Under the pieces are notes generated by a model. That model saw only the letters and a list, made by a program, of their open reading frames with translations. It was not told where the DNA came from and searched no databases. A DNA stretch of 64,000 nucleotides from Cristatella mucedo (taxonomy: Eukaryota; Bryozoa; Phylactolaemata; Cristatellidae): contig WPIO01000026.1 of NCBI GenBank assembly GCA_009760855.2, positions 124,001 through 188,000 on the forward strand, in the 5' to 3' direction. Within the stretch, counting starts at the first letter, position 1. Every line of letters begins with the position of its first letter. The translations under genes and the position numbers were made by a program. Of this stretch, positions 1 through 14,950 are shown in pieces.

Positions 1-317
1 ATTTAAAAAAGGGTGGGCACTAATGCTAAAGATTGCTTCTCGCCATTCGGATCTACTGAGCGATCAACCTGTCGCTAGCACTGGTAGACCGATGCATGCT
101 GCTCTAATTAGGTGCAGATGCGTGCGACGCTGGGGGACAAAAGCAAACGCTCGGACCGGATGCCTGCAAGTTTGGGATGAAGAAATTGCTACTGCGAACA
201 AACAGTGTACGGCGTCCCTCGCCGGTCCATAAGATTAACTTCTACCCTTTACAAATAAACTGCACGCAAAGCTCAAATAACACCATCACAATATATAGCA
301 CTACGTTTAGAGCGTAT
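1..317. other. no gene recognised
   Basis: Short open frames overlap here on the plus strand, but none has recognisable domains or splice context. I see nothing else in this stretch. Confidence 0.4.
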
Positions 318-478
318 GAGAAAAGATGCGTGCTCTTCGCGACCAAGGTAGTGGGTTCGAATCCAGCAGTAGGCGATCCTTCATTGCCAATTGCAAGCGG
401 TGGTGATAGCTGTTACGGCCCTTCTCCCGATTTACAAATGAGGCTGTTAAATCAGCTAATAATATCATAATATTGTGC
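318..478 (+). repeat. SINE2 copy (tRNA-headed SINE), near complete
   Basis: The copy contains a B-box-like element (GTGGGTTCGAATCC, near 351), then the conserved SINE2 body (GGCGATCCTTCATTGCC, GGTGGTGATAGC) and the tail GAGGCTGTTAAATCAGCTAATAA. The same order recurs in reverse at 2006-2195 and 14775-14950, and in two parts at 39715-40368. The family name is mine. The head has drifted from any tRNA, so this is a retroposon and not a tRNA gene. Confidence 0.75.
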
Positions 479-2005
479 AGCATAATGTTCACATATAATT
501 GAGCTTCAGCACTGCAAAGTCTGCCCTGGTGCGGGTACCGAAGTGGATCGCAGGGCTGCTTCGTCGATGGTCAGAACTTGGCGGTGACCAGAGAGCTTGT
601 GAGCGGGAGACTGTAAAATTTTGATGATGCACTATAAAAATGTGCTATGTCATACATAATTGCTATTTGGTCTTCGAGCAGCTTATTGGTATTGATTCGC
701 ACTGAATTGAAGCTAAGCGAGAGACACTGCTTTGGTTTGAACATATTCTTTTTGTTGTCTTTTTCGTTCAGGCGTCCGAAGAAAAGACAGTGTGGACCGC
801 ATGACCATGCCGAATTCACTCGACATCGACCCCAACTTATCTGAACCTCAGAATGGAGTTAAAAAAAGTAATCAAAGTGAATTGCAGCAAAAAGTGCATT
901 ACACTTGGCTCATTCCTGGGCTTCCGTGAACTTCGATATACAATTAACTATCTTAGAGTGTCGTGTGCTAGTCATTCCCAAGATTAAATAGTATTCGTAA
1001 TAATTCGTTTGCATCGCTCCTAAGATAACCAAATATCCATCTAGGCACTTCACGATTCGCTGCAAGAGAAGCAACAGTCAAGGGTTAATGACATGCGAAG
1101 TTTTATTGCTGAGATATGTAGGCAAAAGCATTCAAGTAATTATAATTAAACCCGAATGCAAAAGCACACAAAAAGACTCTCGTGGGCCACTCTTTATTAG
1201 AATCGTCGGTTAGTAGCATTAACTGAATCAAACGCAAGTCTGCTTGCCAAGCAAACGGGGGGGTGGGAAATCAGCTTACTTAATTGCCGGAAAAGCCGAT
1301 TGGAACAGATGCATCTTTAGCTGAGACTTATAGGATGCGCAGTCAATGCAGGTGCTTACAGAAGCCAGAAGTGAGTCTCAGACTTTCAGTCCATACGAAC
1401 TGATGGCACAATCGCCCAAAGATTTTAAATTAGTGGAAGAAGCGTCAAGAACAAACAAGCCTTTGGGAAGCTTCATTTCTTGCAAGACTTGTGGCTCTCT
1501 TGTCGGCTATTAATTTGCAGTTTTTGGCTAGAGTTTAACAAATATGCTTGATCTTACATCAGATAATACTAGTCAGACCTGGTTTGTTCGCTGCATGTTA
1601 ACATTCCCTACTTGCCCAAAAGTACAAACGATAGGCTGTTTAGCGGGTTTGAAGAATTACAGCAATCCACCGAAATCCACTTTAATTAAGCACAAATTCA
1701 ACAAAAAAGGGGCCACGCGAAGCTATAATTCCGAGTGAATATTATTGTAGGTAAAATATCGTTCAAATATAGCCACACAATTCCACGTCTTTGCATTCTC
1801 CATTTTCATGCAAATGTACTGCAAATACGCGGGATACTATTGCAATCCAAATCGCTATAGACCAACACAAATAAACTAGAATCGGCTGCAAGAAGCTCAC
1901 ATTTTGATTGCACATTACCAAATACTCCGCTTGCGGTTTAACCATCACTTTTAAGTCATGATGCAATCGCTTTCTCAGGCAATCCACTCCAATAAAGTGG
2001 AATGA
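479..2005. other. no gene recognised
   Basis: AT-leaning sequence with several short open frames (for example 1544-1738 plus and 1763-1987 minus). None shows a domain, a conserved motif or a convincing splice pair. Confidence 0.4.
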
Positions 2006-2195
2006 CCGGGCCTGTATTGCAATAAAAAACTAGCTGATTTTTAACAGCTTTTTTGTATAGCAGCAGAAGAGCTTTAACAGCTATCACCACTGCTTGCAGC
2101 AGCAATACAGGATCGCCCAAAGCAGGATTCGAACCCACGACCTCGGAAGCGAAGTCGTAAAGAGCAGCCACATTAGCTGGTGTGCCATCATGGCA
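2006..2195 (-). repeat. SINE2 copy, minus strand
   Basis: Read on the minus strand it runs ATGGCACACCAGCTAATG, then GAGGTCGTGGGTTCGAATCC (B-box-like), then GGCGATCCTGTATTGC, then the GGTGGTGATAGCTGTTA body and the AAATCAGCTAG tail. It is one of the best copies for defining the family. Confidence 0.75.
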
Positions 2196-3620
2196 ATCCA
2201 CTCTAGTCTATCGCAAATTTATCATAAATCGGCTTTTTCGCCGAGATGTACAAATTTTGTTTTCATGCGACACTATAATCTATTTACAGTGCACCCACAC
2301 AATCTAAAGCCATTGTGTCACGCACGCGAGATCTCCGGCAATGCAGAGCAATCAATTGCCATTACCCGGGCCAATAGTGCAATTCCACCACAACCCACAG
2401 CATGTCGACCAGAAACCAGCTGAAATGAGAGCTCAAGTTGAGCTCGAGTGCTATAGTAAACTCTGCTTGCAGCGTAATCAAAACGTTTTTCACGACATTT
2501 TGGACGCCAGTTCTCAGTCAATGCCATGTAATCGACTGCAATAGTCAGGGCCAATGCCGCATTCAGCTCTCACTCCGCCAATAATAAAAAAGAAATCGTT
2601 CGGCGGCGAAGCTATACTTGTGGTTACATACTAAACTGCACGGAAATATATCGTGCCTACTGAATTGAGCAGTGTTGAGCGAATACTTTCTCATTCAAAT
2701 AGGCTCCACAGAAAAGGGACAGCTTCGGGCTTGGGTGAAATTTAAATGCTGAAATTAAATTCACAAATATTACCAGTAGTCGGATGAGTGAAGTCAAAAT
2801 TTGGCTTATATTTTGGAGACCTGGGTATGGCTTTATGCCGAAGTACTCACCCGGTAGGGGGATGCCATTTTTTCCCAGGCTTTGAGGTCACCTACCAAAA
2901 ATCCATTGGCCCCACCCCCGTTGGCAGTGGATGGCGTCTACAGGGGTGGGTTGCAAAGTGGTAAAAGTTCACTGGATGGCACAGCTCTGGCTTTGCTGGG
3001 CATGTCATTCATAGGCCTCGCTAGGTTTGGGTTGGACGTTGCAAACTTGCCTATCGATCGTCTCTTAAAGAACAGCAGACAAGTCTATGAATGAATGACA
3101 GCATTAGCAACATGTGCGCCGGTTTTCATAATAGTTTTAACCCCCCAGTTCTTAGCTTATTTCTATTAAGTTAAACTGTGATAAAAAGAACCGACAGAAC
3201 ACCCTAAGGGTACGGCTGGAATGGGAGACTTGGGTCCTCTAATCGGTAATGCCGCGGTGCGACCATCATCAAGTGCTCGGAAATTAAGTGGCTCCTTTGG
3301 CGGCTGCTTGGTAATTAAAAGTTTCAATCAGACGGCTGTTTCCTCAGATGTTCGATTCGTGCCCCGGATCTGGGTCTACAGATCACCGCTGCGGCTGGCT
3401 AAAGATCTTTATAGCATAATCGCTCAGTCTAGACCGGACTAATGTAATTACCATTTGGCCGGAGTACCGAATTGATCTTCTGCGGCCATTGATCTTCTGC
3501 AGCCGGTGATGAATAAGGCCGACAGGTCGGTTAATGAGCTTAAGAAATCCGGCCACGTCTTGCCATTGCTGAAGGAGCAGCGATGGCTCTCGGTTTAGTT
3601 AACAGATACAAACAGATACA
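2196..3620. other. no gene recognised
   Basis: No exon-like frame or recognised repeat was found. A short stretch around 2850-2890 has a faint resemblance to the 5' part of U1 snRNA, which I did not accept. Confidence 0.35.
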
Positions 3621-3624
3621 GTGT

Positions 3625-4012
3625 ACAATCCAAAAATTTTACTCTCACCCACAAGGCCTGCCATGGCCTGACTCTTTCGTATCTAGCTGAACTGCAGCCT
3701 CCTCATATTATCATATCCACTATGGACAATAAGTTAGCTGCTTCATCACTACGCTTAAAGACCGTTGGCGACAGAAGCTTTTGCTCTGCTGGTCTGAGAC
3801 TGTGGAACTCACCTCCACAATTCTTACTCATCAACATCTACGCTCCAGCTGCCGACTGTAGCGCATCCTTTCCAGCCATCCTGCGGTGCTGCTACTTCCA
3901 TGCTACTCACTTTCTCGACTGCCCAACTGACTCAGCTACGCGTCTCACTTTCCGTTTGTTGCGTCAGATTATGCCTGTTGGCTACCCGCTTAGGCTGTGA
4001 ATGCGCCACAAA
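3625..4012 (+). mobile_element. LINE B remnant: reverse transcriptase C-terminus and 3' UTR
   Basis: Frames around 3640-3830 encode the pattern found at the C-terminal end of LINE reverse-transcriptase ORFs: L-THKACHGL, SYLAEL, then RLKTVGDRSFCSAG and LRLWNSPPQF. The 3' UTR-like part (3850-4010: CCAGCCATCCTG..GCTACTTCCATGCTA..TTGGCTACC..GCTTAGGCTGTGAATGCGC) recurs at 24540-24700, 35820-35960 and 50930-51105. The copy is 5'-truncated and frame-broken, so it is not functional. Confidence 0.75.
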
Positions 4013-4356
4013 AAAACTTTTTCTGCGCGACACCCACTTTGTTCGCGTGGCTTAGTAGAGTTGCAGGCGGAGATACACTATTGCATTCGCAAAGGACGGT
4101 GCGGCGGCCGAGGGTAGCATCGAAGCGAAACAGCACTCCGGCACGTCAGCATCCGGCCGCCTCGCTGCTCAGCTTTCCCACGCGAACGCACGCGTGCACG
4201 CACGCACGCACACGCGCAGCGCATTACAGTGGGCGGAACGCCTATCGAGCTGGCGCACCAGGAACTCGCCCCCGGCGTCGCCCGAACGCATTGCGGCGTC
4301 GCTCAAACGCAATGCGGCATAGAGAGCGGTGATGCGGCCGAGCGTTGACCTCCTAC

Positions 4357-7394
<3,038 letters not shown>

Positions 7395-9119
7395 CCTAGT
7401 TACTGTAGTGGTTGCTTTGGAATGAAATCTGTCAGTGCTGTTTCACTTGGCTGGAGTATTGCTTAGAATAGTCTGCAAGTAAATAAACTGCAGTCTGGAT
7501 CAAATTCAAGCAGAAAAAATTAGTAACTTTCCAGAAAACGACCTTTAATTTGCCTAATTTATTTTATAATTAGGTCTATAATTTGCCAGCCTGATTATTA
7601 TGTTGTTGAGTTCCTGAAAGCCCTAGTTCCCGAACCGGTTAAACCTTTGCGCTGCTACGCTGCAAAGTGCATGGCGACGAAGCCGTGGACGGCATCCTGT
7701 AGGGCAGCCGTTAGTAAAGGAGGTAAGGGCGACAGCGAGAAAAGTTCTGTCCCAGTTTCGGTCCATTCGTCGCTGCAGCCTGCTCTGCTTGAGTATGCTC
7801 GCTAACTATTTACAATACCGGAATATATAGTGCTCCGCCGTTCGTGACCGCCATAGCTCCGTACAGCCAGCGCGTTCGGCCGTGTAACAGAGGGTGTCGG
7901 GAGTGGCTGAAGCCCACGATTGATCAGGCTGCATAGGCCAGGGCCAGGGTGCACCGGCCGAGGCTGCAACCAACCACCTTTCGAGCAGGGGCCGACCCCT
8001 CCCTTTTGTCGAGAGAACAGCCTTTAGCCTTTCCTGGAAGCTCGCTAGCCTCGTCTCGGGCGCTAGCATTCAAGCTTCGCGGAAGCGCTGTGTAAGGCTT
8101 AGAGGCGCCGGTTCTCCAAATGCAGATGACTAGTCTCCCTGCAAGTTTCCTTTCAGAAGGAGGCTAAGAAAGTAAGGCTAAGGAAGCCAGGCGCCGACAC
8201 GTCCGTGCGAGCGCTAGATCCGGAACGGTCTCTTGGGCATTGAGTCCAGGCTTCCTTGGCACTTTTTCGGAGAAATGGCGACACAGTTTGCTCTTCTTAA
8301 ATCAAGCTGAACCCAACGGCTCCAACCGTAGAGGCTTGATCATCTAAGGATATATACCGGCCGGATATAGGAGCCTTTCCGGGTGCAATTTTAAGGTTAA
8401 AGTATTGACCTTCGTCCCCCTTCAAGGTCGGGTTTTTTCGTCTTGGCTGTGCCCGTGCCACCAACTTATCTAGTATCAGGATTTTGCAACGACCGTAGGC
8501 GATTTCTGGTCGCGACTTGTGGCAGTGCGTCGTACCGTGACATGTTCTGAATCGTAAACGTTTTGGCATTTGCTAGAGAGACCTGAGCAATTCTTTGGCC
8601 TTGGCTAAACCCCTGTGCTGTAGTACAAAACTTGAATAGATGAATGAGCCACATCCGTACGACTTGAGGCAGTGTCACACTTGCTGCCTTGCCGCAAGCA
8701 GCTTCAGCTCTTTTTCTCGTATGGCATTCGCCCATTGCACGAGCTCACGGTAGCATCGTGACAGACGCTGGCACCTCGACTGCACAACCATCCATCCACC
8801 CACAGGCGGGGTGAGGAGCCACGCGAGGGCGGAAGTTCACCCGTCTACTGATGGCAGTGCGGCTGCACGGAAATAAGGTCGCCCTGCGGCGAGAAACGGC
8901 AGCGCTTGCCTGCAATTGGCTGCTCCTGCGAATTGTCTTTAGAAAAGAGAACGTGTTCGCTAAAGCAGGAGAATGATGAGTTAATTCATCGAGTTAGTTC
9001 CTCCCATTCGCAAGCAAGAAGGAACTTTGATAAAAGAGCTCGGAGGGGCATATTGGGCTGTTCCGGCCCAACTTCGTCGTTCGTTAAGAAGTCGAGTCAA
9101 GCCAAGTACAAGTCAGCTG
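7395..9119. other. no gene recognised
   Basis: Mixed-composition sequence. Minus-strand frames at 7806-8069 and 8297-8735 have no recognisable content. Confidence 0.35.
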
Positions 9120-9262
9120 ATCTACCGGCAGAAGTGCTTTAATGGCGATCGCCTCGCCTCGCCTTCGGCAGCCATTAAAGGATTGTTTAGTGCAGGACTG
9201 GAACCCACGTGACCTGGGTCAAGAAGCTGGAGCACATCGCCGTAGGCAAAGGCCTGACGACT
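9120..9262 (-). repeat. SINE2 fragment, minus strand
   Basis: The reverse complement contains GTCACGTGGGTTCCAGTCC (a decayed B box) followed by ACAATCCTTTAATGGC, matching the SINE2 body order. The tail is missing or too diverged to see. Confidence 0.5.
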
Positions 9263-10185
9263 GCTCTTAGGGAACGTTGAGCAACTCTCGAAGTAGAATT
9301 TTCTCTATTTGGCTGTGAGCTGCCAGGCACAGCTTGTGGAGAGTAAGCATGGCCCTAGTGGCAGTGCTGCTAGTGCACAGGAAGACAGGCCGCCAGACAA
9401 AATGCGATACAACAACTTAAAACAAAATTCTAATTTTAATGGTGGTGCAATGTAATATTGTAGCAAGCTGTCAATTAACCTAGCTCGCCTTGGCAGCCAG
9501 TATATGTAGCTGTTGTATCTGGCCACTAAAGCTGCCTACTGTTCTCCACGTGTGCTAGTGGGCTGAGATAGGCAAGGATATGTATACTGTTTGGGACTTG
9601 ATAACACGCAGGATTGGACGTATATAAGATTTTTCAAATGGTATGCATCAGCTTAGAGAGTTACAAAGGTTCTCTTGGGGTAATATTGAGTGTCCTGCAA
9701 TTTTGGTGGGGGGGACCAGCAGGATCACTTAAGCAACACATTTACAACTAGAGTAGGACATGTTAATGCATAATCGATGCACAAAGTGCATGCACAATTT
9801 TCATGCACCCAGAAAGAGCCGGTCATACTTGCTTGCATGGTTAATACGAATGAAGAAACCGGTTTTTTGGTAAACAATGGGCAGAGGCTTATGGGATGTG
9901 AGCGCTTGCTTACCTCCTCATGGAAAGAGCACAGTGCTTGAACAGAATGCACTGATCTGGTCACTCAACTGGCTTTCTTGACATGGCTTCTGCGAAATGT
10001 TAAACTCTGAATTGATGAAGGACTTGATTCACGAAGGAAAAATTAAAGAAAACAATATGTTTAATGTTCAGTATCGTTGTGCTGGTTTAGTTTAGTTGTA
10101 ATCCCAAGTGCAGGCATGGAAACCAGGCACAGCACGGCTGCCATCAAGCCAGGGCATGCTGGTTAAACTATCGACCTCCTCAGCA
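9263..10185. other. no gene recognised
   Basis: No coding signal was found; the minus-strand frames at 9305-9526 and 9725-9964 carry no recognisable domain. Confidence 0.35.
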
Positions 10186-10345
10186 GCCGCGCCGGTTTGG
10201 CCCAGCAGTTAAAGCCTTCGCCTCAACCAGCGTCAACATTAATATATTAGATGACTGAGGTGGTGGGCTCGAGGCCCTGTGACACGTGTTAAGCGCCTGA
10301 ATAGGAATTACATTCTCTTAGAGTGCCATACACGTAATCATATAT
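10186..10345 (+). repeat. SINE1 copy, diverged
   Basis: The head GCCGGTTTGGCCCAGCAGTT and B-box-like GGTGGGCTCGAGGCC are followed by the LINE A-like tail AAGCGCCTGAATAGG..CTTAGAGTGCCATACACG. Compare the cleaner copies at 57191-57340 and 60958-61128. Confidence 0.65.
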
Positions 10346-10385
10346 ACAATTAATTTGTATAGCACTCTATGAGAACGTAATCTAG
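10307..10385. repeat. inverted repeat made of two SINE1/LINE A tails
   Basis: The tail at 10307-10338 (ATTACATTCTCTTAGAGTGC) is mirrored by 10349-10385, whose reverse complement reads ATTACGTTCTCATAGAGTGC. Two tails thus face each other across about 10 bp. Confidence 0.7.
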
Positions 10386-10394
10386 TAATTTAAT

Positions 10395-10418
10395 CCGTTC
10401 ATCCTATCTATCTATCTA

Positions 10419-10492
<74 letters not shown>

Positions 10493-10495
10493 TTA

Positions 10496-10546
<51 letters not shown>

Positions 10547-10560
10547 CCTAGGATGAACGG
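10395..10560. repeat. (CT)n/(AT)n microsatellite bounded by a 12-bp inverted repeat
   Basis: CCGTTCATCCTA (10395-10406) and TAGGATGAACGG (10549-10560) are perfect reverse complements. Between them lie (CTAT)n, about 38 bp of CT and two AT blocks. Confidence 0.85.
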
Positions 10561-10562
10561 GT

Positions 10563-11974
10563 AATGCAATCTGAATCTGCTGAGGATACTTATACCTTGG
10601 TGCGTAAGGATCATGAACAGTAGAGCAAACAACCAGCGTGGATCGGCGCATCAACATTTAGCAGGATGCCGAAATGGACTGCCAATTTAGTTAAGGGATT
10701 TGCGTTTTTCTGTATTTGTCCCATGTGGAGGTATCCTCCTCATTAAAGCAACTGAAGCAATTTAGCACAGGTACCCCCCCTCCCGAGCATTTGGACAGCT
10801 GTGTGCAGATATAAGTGCTGTGAAGGTAATCCACGCTATGCTAATTTACCAGTAGCAGTCACCCGGAACGAAGCAGTCGTTTGCCGTCCTCGAAGCTGTG
10901 CTGCTTTGCCCTGCCTGGATGGATGGCTTTGGCCCCTGCCCTTGATTTGATTGCTAACCATATGCACGAGCAGCACACGATGTGAGGTATCTTTAGAGTC
11001 AATATAAGAGATTCGATACCGACTGCATAGCTCTGTGCCACCTGAGAGACACTAGAAGGAATTCTCTGCAGCAGTGAGCCACTGTACTATTTGGCAGTAA
11101 CACCACTAAGCTGCACTACTTCGGCCACGTGCATCAAGCAGTTACGGTCGGCAGAGAGCAAACGGTTATGCAAAAACGTACTCTAGTGGTTCAATGCCAT
11201 GCCAAATCTGGGGCATTTATTGATCCAGCTTGGATAATTTGCTATTTTCGACCAGAAGCTTTCGGACTTCTCAGCATACTGATATTCGACGGCTTCTAAG
11301 TATCGTTCCCCCATGGGGTTCAAATACGTAGTTTTTTAATGCTTGATCTGTAGTTGCTAGTGTCACTGCCCCACAAGTGGCCTCTGGTTCGTGCACTCAC
11401 AATCTCGTGCCGATTACATGGTGCCATGCCGCCTGGGCACAGGGATATGTCAATGTAGCCAAGTGAGTGAATGACTGTCATGTCGATCAGACATACTTGT
11501 AAGAATGTTTTAAGTGGGAATGTCAGGATACTCCTGCACAGCTCTTTAGCTTTTTGTTATATGCTGTGCTGCTGCCGATATCAGGAGCATCCTAACCATG
11601 CAGGGCCATCCGGAGTAGTTGCACCAAGAAGCTGTTTGACATGCATGCCTCGCAAGCACGACTTACAACGGTTTAGGATTGCTGGCCGAGTCAGGCATTC
11701 TCTCACTGATTATTAACACAATCTAGGCAAGCAGCTGACTTTTCTTTTCTCATGTAGCATCGTGCTTTTTAAATTCAGCAGTTTTCGTGATGCTCGACAT
11801 CCAAGATTAAGCTTGTGGTTGTAGTAGCGTTAGTCGGGACTCAGAAGATTGAGAGATGGAGATAAAATTGATAGAGAGATGGTGAAAGTGCTATCTCTTT
11901 TCAATTTTCTGGCCAGGAACTTTAACCCTGCCTAATAAAGACCTGTGTGGCTTTAGAGTATAGAGTAGTCTTGT

Positions 11975-11975
<1 letters not shown>
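10563..11975. other. no gene recognised
   Basis: I see no exon, known repeat or RNA gene in this stretch. Confidence 0.35.
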
Positions 11976-12026
<51 letters not shown>

Positions 12027-12092
12027 TGGAGGGAGAGGGGAGAGAGAGGGAGGAGAGAGTAAGAGAAGAGAGATGGAAGGAGAGAGAGGGAG

Positions 12093-12136
<44 letters not shown>

Positions 12137-12250
12137 GGTAGAGAGAGGGTAGAGAGAGGGAGGAGGGAGTTAGAGGAGAGAAGAAAGAGAAAAAGAGAGA
12201 GGAGAGAGATGGAGCGAGAAAGTGACAGGGAGAGAAAGAGAGAGACATGG
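11976..12250. repeat. (GA)n-rich compound microsatellite
   Basis: Pure GA at about 11978-12018, then imperfect GA/GGA repeats and an AT block at 12091-12114. The long frames on both strands here are repeat artefacts. Confidence 0.95.
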
Positions 12251-12473
12251 AGACAATCAAACATACGGAGAGTGAGGACAAAGAAAGCAAATTATAAAAC
12301 AGGGAGGGAGAGCGAGCGAGCATGAGAGTGGTGAAGAAAAGGGGAAAGATAGAAGCATTGAGAGAGAAGAGTGAATGATCCAGAGGTAGGCAGGAACTAT
12401 TGATATAAATCACACCGATTATTTGTCCTGAGCGGGTGTAGGTGGAAAGCTTTTTTAGAAGTAGCTAAGCTTT

Positions 12474-12477
12474 CTGC

Positions 12478-12574
<97 letters not shown>

Positions 12575-12675
12575 TACCCAAACTAGGAACAAGGTATATA
12601 TATATATATATATAAATAAATAAATAAATAAATATATATATATATAAACACCCTGTTCCTAGTTTGGGTAAACTA
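12474..12675. repeat. AT-rich microsatellite with a 19+ bp hairpin
   Basis: (AT)n blocks flank and separate two inverted arms: GTTTACCCAAACTAGGAAC (from 12572) and its exact reverse complement ending at 12673. Between them are (AT)n and (AAAT)n. The arms extend a few more bases with one mismatch. Confidence 0.9.
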
Positions 12676-12699
12676 TCTATTATATTTATCAAAAAAGGT

Positions 12700-13930
12700 G
12701 CTATTATGATTGAAATCTAAACATGGGGTTGAGTTGCCACGGGAATGGTAGTGACACACCATTAATTTATTATGGAACTGCATTCCCCAGTTAATACATA
12801 CCTTACTAGAGTTCTAGCTTTATTTTGATACAACATGGCTTACTACTACACCCGAATATTAAATCCTAGAATCTTCTAAATAAGCCATTTCACTCGCATA
12901 GCAGCGAAATTTGGATTAATTTGGGCTTTGAGCAATGTGTTGGGCTGCTTAGTAACTAAGACTAGGACTGCGTGTAGATGGAAAGAGACGTAGATCAAGT
13001 AATATATCCATCCACTGCACATGCTCTGCAGCATGAGCATCGACGAAAGCGAGGCTTGTCGTTTTTCTGTTTTTAGCTCCAGATGCAGATCAAGTAGAAC
13101 TTATGTCAATGAAAAATAAAACGCCAGTACTTGCAGAAAGAATACATATAAACTCCATGAGGCTTATATCTTGTAGGTCGAAACAGATTCTAGGTATATT
13201 GAATGTCTAATGCATGAATAAAGGGCTACTGCCCATCATTCCATCGAACGATCATCCATGCTCAGGGGTCGGAAGCCAGGACAGCATGAGAGCTTTCCTT
13301 AATGAAAGTCCATTGTTTCACCCGAGTCCCGTTTCAACCCGGTTGCTCTTGGATGACGGCCGTTATTAGATCCCACTTCAGCTGCATGGACAATGTGACT
13401 TTATGCTATGGCAGGAAGATGAGGGTAAGTGAGCTGAAATGAGCAATCAGCTTTATGGGAGGGGCTGTGTATGCTTGACTTGATAGCAATCGATCGAAGA
13501 CTCGGTAGCAGCTGCAGCTACCACAATGACTTTTTTAAACATGCATTTCGAAAAGCAGCTCATCCTGTCCAAAACGATGGTGAAAGACCCTTCTAGTATG
13601 ACTTGTATGCAACTTATAGAATGTCATATGAAGAATTTACCTGCTGCACGAAGTGCAGTCGTATTGACGTAAGTTGGTACACAGGCTATGGGCCTTCGGA
13701 ATACGATTACGACATTCAAACACTCCGAATTCACACCTCAACCAGTGAATGAATATTGCCACCGTTTTCACACCAATTAGTATGCCGAAGGGCCTAGGCA
13801 CACTTCGCCAAGCTTTGGGAAGAAGATCAATCGAACCTTTATGGTTTACCTTAGTTATGTGCTTGATAAGTCAGCGGTACTCCATTTTGTTTTGCATGAT
13901 AGCTTTGCATTGGGCATTAATGCACGTGTG

Positions 13931-13936
<6 letters not shown>
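12700..13936. other. no gene recognised
   Basis: No supported coding or RNA feature was found. Confidence 0.35.

Positions 13937-14018
<82 letters not shown>
13937..14018. repeat. (GA)n microsatellite
   Basis: About 40 GA units, almost uninterrupted. Confidence 0.97.
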
Positions 14019-14021
<3 letters not shown>

Positions 14022-14774
14022 CTATTTGCTCATGGCTCAGGCTGTCACAGTGGAAAGGCAGAATCAAAATGGCTGAAGACAAAGGGACTGCATATGCTGT
14101 AAGTTACGATGGAAGACTGGGCAGAGCACGTTCTTCTATTGTCAAAGTTAAGTGTGGCGACAAGACGTCGTGAGATTAACACATACGGCCGTGCAAACCG
14201 CTCATGGCACGCTGCTGCTATTCACCAGACGGGATCTCACCTTCGTTTAAATGAATTACCGGTGGCGTCAGGTGCATCTTCTACGTCAGACAGTTAGTAG
14301 CCGGCAGGTAAAAGAATGCCGATTTAATGTTAACTATTAAGGAAGTGAGTAGTTGGAATAGAAAAAATGAATCGTTTTGGCTGTCCCATCCGGCCTGATT
14401 GGACTTTGTGAGCAGCAGGCACAAAAGTAATTCTCAAGGCTGCTCACAATGATGGTTTTCAGCCCTCTTCTGTTGCTTGCTGATGAGATCAAGTGGGGAG
14501 CTGGCGTTAAGCAAAATGTTAAGATGCAGCCCAGAGTGCTTCAGCATGGCATGCTTGACCGAGCGCGGTCACGGTGCAGTACTAGTTTGCTGGCAAGGAC
14601 TGCCGCTGACGGCAGAATTTATAGCCCTCGTTTCGGGGTCTGAAATTCGTGGTACAAAGCCAGATCCGTATCGGTGCCAGCAATGCAGATCTGTGCTGGC
14701 CTGCGGCAGCGACATCAATGCCAGCTCAGGCCCTATGCATTTATTGATGGGTTCTCAGTATCAGTTAGTTAAAG
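14019..14774. other. no gene recognised
   Basis: No supported coding or RNA feature was found. Confidence 0.35.
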
Positions 14775-14950
14775 CGTTAGTTGGTTAAACAGCCTCATTT
14801 ATTTGGATGGAGAAGAGCCTTAACGGCCACGACCACCACTTGCAGTGGGCAATAAAGGATATCCCGCTGCACGAATCAAACCCACGACCTTGCTCCTGAA
14901 GTGTGCTCGCCAGGTCACGGTCTGCACTACATTACCGTCAAGCCGACGGG
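14775..14950 (-). repeat. SINE2 copy, minus strand
   Basis: In reverse it carries GGTCGTGGGTTTGATTCGTG (B-box region), GATATCCTTTATTGCCCACT, GTGGTCGTGGCCGTTAAGGC and the tail AAATGAGGCTGTTTAACC. Its order matches the copy at 318-478. Confidence 0.7.

Noticed and set aside
339-370. tRNA gene suggested by a B-box-like GGTTCGAATCC
   Set aside because: It sits inside SINE2, which recurs with the same flanks; no full cloverleaf.
2845-2895. U1 snRNA-like stretch (ACTCACCCGG, AGGGGGATGCCATT, TTTCCCAGG)
   Set aside because: The normally invariant 5' ACTTACCTG is altered and most of stem-loop I is missing, so the match may be chance.
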